Below are positions 5,527 to 8,055 of a stretch of 8,055 nt of DNA, one piece after another. Made by a program: the position numbers and the translations under genes. Positions within the stretch are counted from its first letter, which is position 1. Each line of letters opens with the position of its first letter. The notes beneath the pieces are model-generated. The model saw only the letters and a program-made list of their open reading frames with translations. It made no database searches and was not told the DNA's origin. The stretch comes from Candidatus Heimdallarchaeota archaeon (lineage in GTDB: Archaea; Asgardarchaeota; Heimdallarchaeia; JABLTI01): contig JAGXNT010000017.1 in assembly GCA_019894765.1 (NCBI GenBank), forward strand, positions 1 to 8,055, read 5' to 3'.

Positions 5527-6648
5527 TTATTCGGCATGCACAATCAAATACGAGTTTTCAATAAAACTAATCTTTTCACCTGCAAAGTTTTTGAGATTTG
5601 TGAAGTGACATGGTAAACCTCGCCCAGTTAAGATGCTGGGTTTCTCCATAAGTTGGAAATGTAGATGTGGACCGGTAGAGTTTCCTGAGTTTCCTAGATT
5701 CCCTATTACTTGCCCTTGTTTTACGTTATCACCTTTTGCTATCTTCAAGGTACCATTTTTAATATGAGCATAGAATGAGTATTCATTTGTTGCATGCTTA
5801 ATTATGGCGTAATTCCCAGAGATTAATGGAATAAATCCTGATTTTTCCATAATATCCCGTTTTTCATCATTGCTAATCATTTTGATTGCGCTTGGATTTT
5901 CCGGAATCCCATCAAAGCATTCTACAACCTCACCATCCGCTATTGCTAGGAGTTCTTGATTATAGCATTTGAATTCCTCATTTGGTTTTTCATGCGTTTG
6001 TTCAAATTGTAGATTATCATTTAGTTGCACTAGATCCATTCCGAATTCTTGTGAATGCATAGTTCGATGATTATATGCTTCATCCCAATTCCCAAAAACT
6101 AACCAGGAACCCTTTAATGGAAAGATATATTCCTTTTTGTTTTTGTACTCAACAATTGGAATCTGAATTGAAGCTTTTTTAGTTTCATCTGCTTGTTTAT
6201 AGACAACAGTGAAAACCATCTCATCAATCGGTTTTTCAACAAGAATCCTAAAGTGCTCCATCCTAAAACCAGTCTCTTGTCCTGGTTTGAGTGAATTGAG
6301 TGTATAATTTTCCTTCTCCCAAAAATCCTTTACACCTAGGAATAGCAAAACATTGTTCTGTCTTGCTGTTTCGCGAACTTTATCATCTTGCTTTATAGCT
6401 AATCTATCGACCATTCCTTGAAGCTCTTTTGATTTTGCCTTAATTACATCTTCAGAATAAACAATTTTCTTCATTGTTTCTCCTTTTGTTTTCAACTCGA
6501 AAACATATTTGACAAGATGCACAGGTTCATCCAAAGTATTAATTATCCTAACGGCTCGCAACAAGAAATCAAATTCATACTTTTCTTGTCCTTCGAGCTG
6601 TCTTTTAACACCAATAAGTTTCTTTTCAGGGCAGTAACTAATTTTCAT
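5527..6648 (-). CDS. M23-type zinc metallopeptidase, apparently cytoplasmic
   Basis: LytM/lysostaphin-fold zinc metallopeptidase-like protein; in bacteria this family cleaves peptide cross-links of murein. From ATG at 6648 it has 373 residues. The catalytic domain is C-terminal: an H194/H198 to D205 segment (NHRTMHSQEFGMD) that can supply the first zinc ligands, AIADGEVVE (strand of the fold), FYAHI with H295, KGDNVKQGQVIGNLGNSGNS, and the HxH zinc motif GPHLHF (H328, H330). The first 170 residues look beta-rich with a charged helix and are unrecognised. There is no signal peptide, no transmembrane segment and no lipobox, for the ATG or for the TTG at 6657. The ATG has only a weak SD-like GGTTG 6 nt upstream. 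It follows the reductase gene by 27 nt. A murein substrate is not expected in an archaeon; the real substrate is unknown, and bacterial origin by transfer is possible. Confidence 0.85.
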   Translation of the reverse strand: MKISYCPEKKLIGVKRQLEGQEKYEFDFLLRAVRIINTLDEPVHLVKYVFELKTKGETMKKIVYSEDVIKAKSKELQGMVDRLAIKQDDKVRETARQNNVLLFLGVKDFWEKENYTLNSLKPGQETGFRMEHFRILVEKPIDEMVFTVVYKQADETKKASIQIPIVEYKNKKEYIFPLKGSWLVFGNWDEAYNHRTMHSQEFGMDLVQLNDNLQFEQTHEKPNEEFKCYNQELLAIADGEVVECFDGIPENPSAIKMISNDEKRDIMEKSGFIPLISGNYAIIKHATNEYSFYAHIKNGTLKIAKGDNVKQGQVIGNLGNSGNSTGPHLHFQLMEKPSILTGRGLPCHFTNLKNFAGEKISFIENSYLIVHAE

Positions 6649-6675
6649 ATTTAACAACCAATTTTTCGTTATAAT

Positions 6676-7908
6676 TTAGTCTCCTAATACTCCCCGAAGT
6701 ATTTTGAGGAGCGTTGGATCCTTCTTCATAAGTTTAGCTCCAAGCTTTATTTGAGCCCACCTACCCCTAACAGCTTTAGTAAGATCTTCCCCATCAAAAG
6801 TTTCTACAATATTATTCATTTGTTCATCTGTAAGGACATCCAAAACTTTTCTGGCTTTTATACCAAGATTGAAAGATTTACCGTAAGCACTATCCCAAAG
6901 TTTTCCATATTTTGTACTTAAGAATTTCTCAGAGAAATTTTCTTTTTCAAACGCTTCAACTAGTGTATCACTAATCATTTTCCCCGATTCCATGCCGTAA
7001 GCGATTCCACCACCTGTCAAAGGATTTACTTGTCTTGCAGCATCGCCAACGAGCAAAATCCTGTCAGTTGCCAGTTTTTCTATGGGTCCTCCAACAGGAA
7101 TAGCTCCTATACGTTCCTCTATAATTTTTGCATTCTTAAATCGTTTTTTTCCTTCTTCACTCTTGAAAATGAAATCATCAAGATATTCCTTTACAGGTTT
7201 CTTTGCGAAACCAACCCCGATACCTATTCCAACATTAGCACAATGTTCTCCCTTAGGAAAGATCCACAAGTAACCTCGAGGTGCTACATTATTTCCCATG
7301 TACAAGTCAAACATTGTTGGTTCCTCTAATTTAACACCTACCATCTCATACCCAACAGAGGTATTCATATCCTTGGGTTCTATAGGTTCTGCAAGCCCTG
7401 CATCTCGAGCAACAATACTGTATATACCATCTGCACCAATAACAATAGGTGCTGTTTCTGTGAATTCTTTACCATTCAGTTCAGCTTTAATTGTAACACC
7501 CTTTTCTTTGTCAATTTTAATCCCAGTTACTCGAGTATTAAGTTGGATATCTGCTCCTTCCAAAACTGCTCCAACAAGAAGTTCTTTGTCGAAAATCCTT
7601 CTATCTAAAATGTATCCTTCACCTTTAGGTAGTCGATAATCGATTAAACTCAAGGAAGGACTAAATACACGAAAACCATCAATTTCATTTCTTAATGCAT
7701 CCTTAGGTACACCGATTTTCAAGATGTCATTAATAGTTTCTTTTCCGATAGCTTCTCCACATGTTACTGGTATACCAATATGACTTCTTGCATCGAGAAT
7801 TTTGACTTTGAACCCTTCTCTTGCTAAGAATCTAGCAGTTGTTGAACCAGCAGGACCACTCCCTACCACTATAACATCATATTTTTCTTTACTTTTTGCT
7901 GAACTCAT
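6676..7908 (-). CDS. Geranylgeranyl reductase family flavoprotein (archaeal lipid saturation)
   Basis: FAD-dependent oxidoreductase that hydrogenates the isoprenoid chains of archaeal ether lipids, probably digeranylgeranylglycerophospholipid reductase. Visible: the N-terminal dinucleotide-binding motif GSGPAG (16-21), then acidic D39 at the end of the second strand; PVTCGEAIG (47-55), with Cys50 where related reductases carry a conserved cysteine; GADG (158-161); the family motif PRGYLWIFP (210-218); and the second FAD motif RILLVGDAARQVNPLTGGGI (283-302). The 410 residues match the family. There is no membrane segment; it likely sits at the membrane face to reach lipid. The ATG at 7908 has GGATGA (minus strand, 7920-7915) 6 nt upstream. 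It follows the partial gene by 30 nt and precedes the M23 gene by 27 nt. Chlorophyll-type geranylgeranyl reductases share the fold but do not fit an archaeal setting. Confidence 0.92.
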   Translation of the reverse strand: MSSAKSKEKYDVIVVGSGPAGSTTARFLAREGFKVKILDARSHIGIPVTCGEAIGKETINDILKIGVPKDALRNEIDGFRVFSPSLSLIDYRLPKGEGYILDRRIFDKELLVGAVLEGADIQLNTRVTGIKIDKEKGVTIKAELNGKEFTETAPIVIGADGIYSIVARDAGLAEPIEPKDMNTSVGYEMVGVKLEEPTMFDLYMGNNVAPRGYLWIFPKGEHCANVGIGIGVGFAKKPVKEYLDDFIFKSEEGKKRFKNAKIIEERIGAIPVGGPIEKLATDRILLVGDAARQVNPLTGGGIAYGMESGKMISDTLVEAFEKENFSEKFLSTKYGKLWDSAYGKSFNLGIKARKVLDVLTDEQMNNIVETFDGEDLTKAVRGRWAQIKLGAKLMKKDPTLLKILRGVLGD

Positions 7909-7938
7909 TTGTAATCATCCAATGTTGTTGGTTAAATG

Positions 7939-8055
7939 CTAATCCAAGAAAGCCTTGAAATCCACATCTTTGTATTTCATGATTTTTGTTAAATCATTAA
8001 GAATATCTTTGTCTAGGCTGACTCCAGGATATTTCTTTAGGAGTTTATCAGCTCT
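7939..8055 (-). CDS. 3' end of an unidentified gene upstream of the reductase
   Basis: An open minus-strand frame enters from the window edge and ends with TAG at 7941-7939, giving the last 38 residues of a protein. It reads ADKLLKKYPGV..., then LDKDILNDLTKIMKYKDVDF..., ending AFLD, a helical, Lys/Asp-rich tail with no recognisable motif. Its 30-nt distance to the reductase start, on the same strand, suggests one operon. The function cannot be told from this fragment. Base composition and codon style match the neighbouring genes, supporting real coding sequence. Confidence 0.55.
   Translation of the reverse strand, partial: RADKLLKKYPGVSLDKDILNDLTKIMKYKDVDFKAFLD

Noticed and set aside
5514..5528. 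Three TTTC units as a microsatellite or start of a repeat array
   Set aside because: Too short for a repeat element; better explained as the T-rich part of the terminator.
7030..7639. Several plus-strand frames (63 to 113 codons) inside the reductase gene
   Set aside because: All are antisense to the FAD-binding reductase, whose motifs are intact; the Ser/Pro-rich translations are typical shadows.
1..8055. CRISPR array, tRNA genes, insertion sequences or inverted-repeat-bounded elements
   Set aside because: The only non-coding stretches are under 130 bp, and none shows spaced repeats, a cloverleaf or transposase remnants.

Overview
The window (8055 bp, AT-rich) comes from an archaeon, most likely an Asgard-type lineage. 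The archaeal assignment rests on a two-subunit archaeo-eukaryotic primase, an XPD-type iron-sulfur helicase, an archaeal SepF and a geranylgeranyl reductase of isoprenoid ether-lipid synthesis. The Asgard suggestion is an inference. It rests mainly on the primase small subunit, which around its zinc site and SGRRG motif reads more like eukaryotic PRIM1 than like the usual euryarchaeal PriS. No marker in the window fixes the lineage.

Layout: (1) 11-1960, plus strand, XPD/Rad3-family 5'-3' helicase. (2) 4282-1967, minus strand, the primase operon: priL (Fe-S subunit) then priS (catalytic subunit), 12 nt apart. priS converges on the helicase with only 6 nt between stop codons. (3) 4283-4410, a divergent control region with two TATA-like boxes and a 12-bp direct repeat between them. 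(4) 4411-4584, plus strand, a 57-residue two-cluster ferredoxin. (5) 4703-5481, plus strand, a sepF-wHTH operon with an ATGA stop/start overlap. (6) 5498-5513, a short hairpin with T-rich runs on both sides, probably a bidirectional terminator. (7) 8055-5527, minus strand, a three-gene run: the 3' end of an unidentified gene, geranylgeranyl reductase, and a leaderless M23-type metallopeptidase.

How the genes may work together: helicase and primase are replication and repair enzymes. SepF anchors and organises FtsZ at the division site, and the wHTH protein translated from the same message is a candidate regulator. The window therefore places replication priming beside cell division. The ferredoxin could serve as electron donor for the reductase 2 kb away, a pairing known in Methanosarcina. 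The least expected gene is the M23 peptidase, which has no visible export signal and lies in an operon with a lipid-biosynthesis reductase, in an organism expected to lack murein. No tRNA, rRNA, CRISPR array, insertion sequence or other mobile element was seen, and no stretch over 300 bp lacks a gene.
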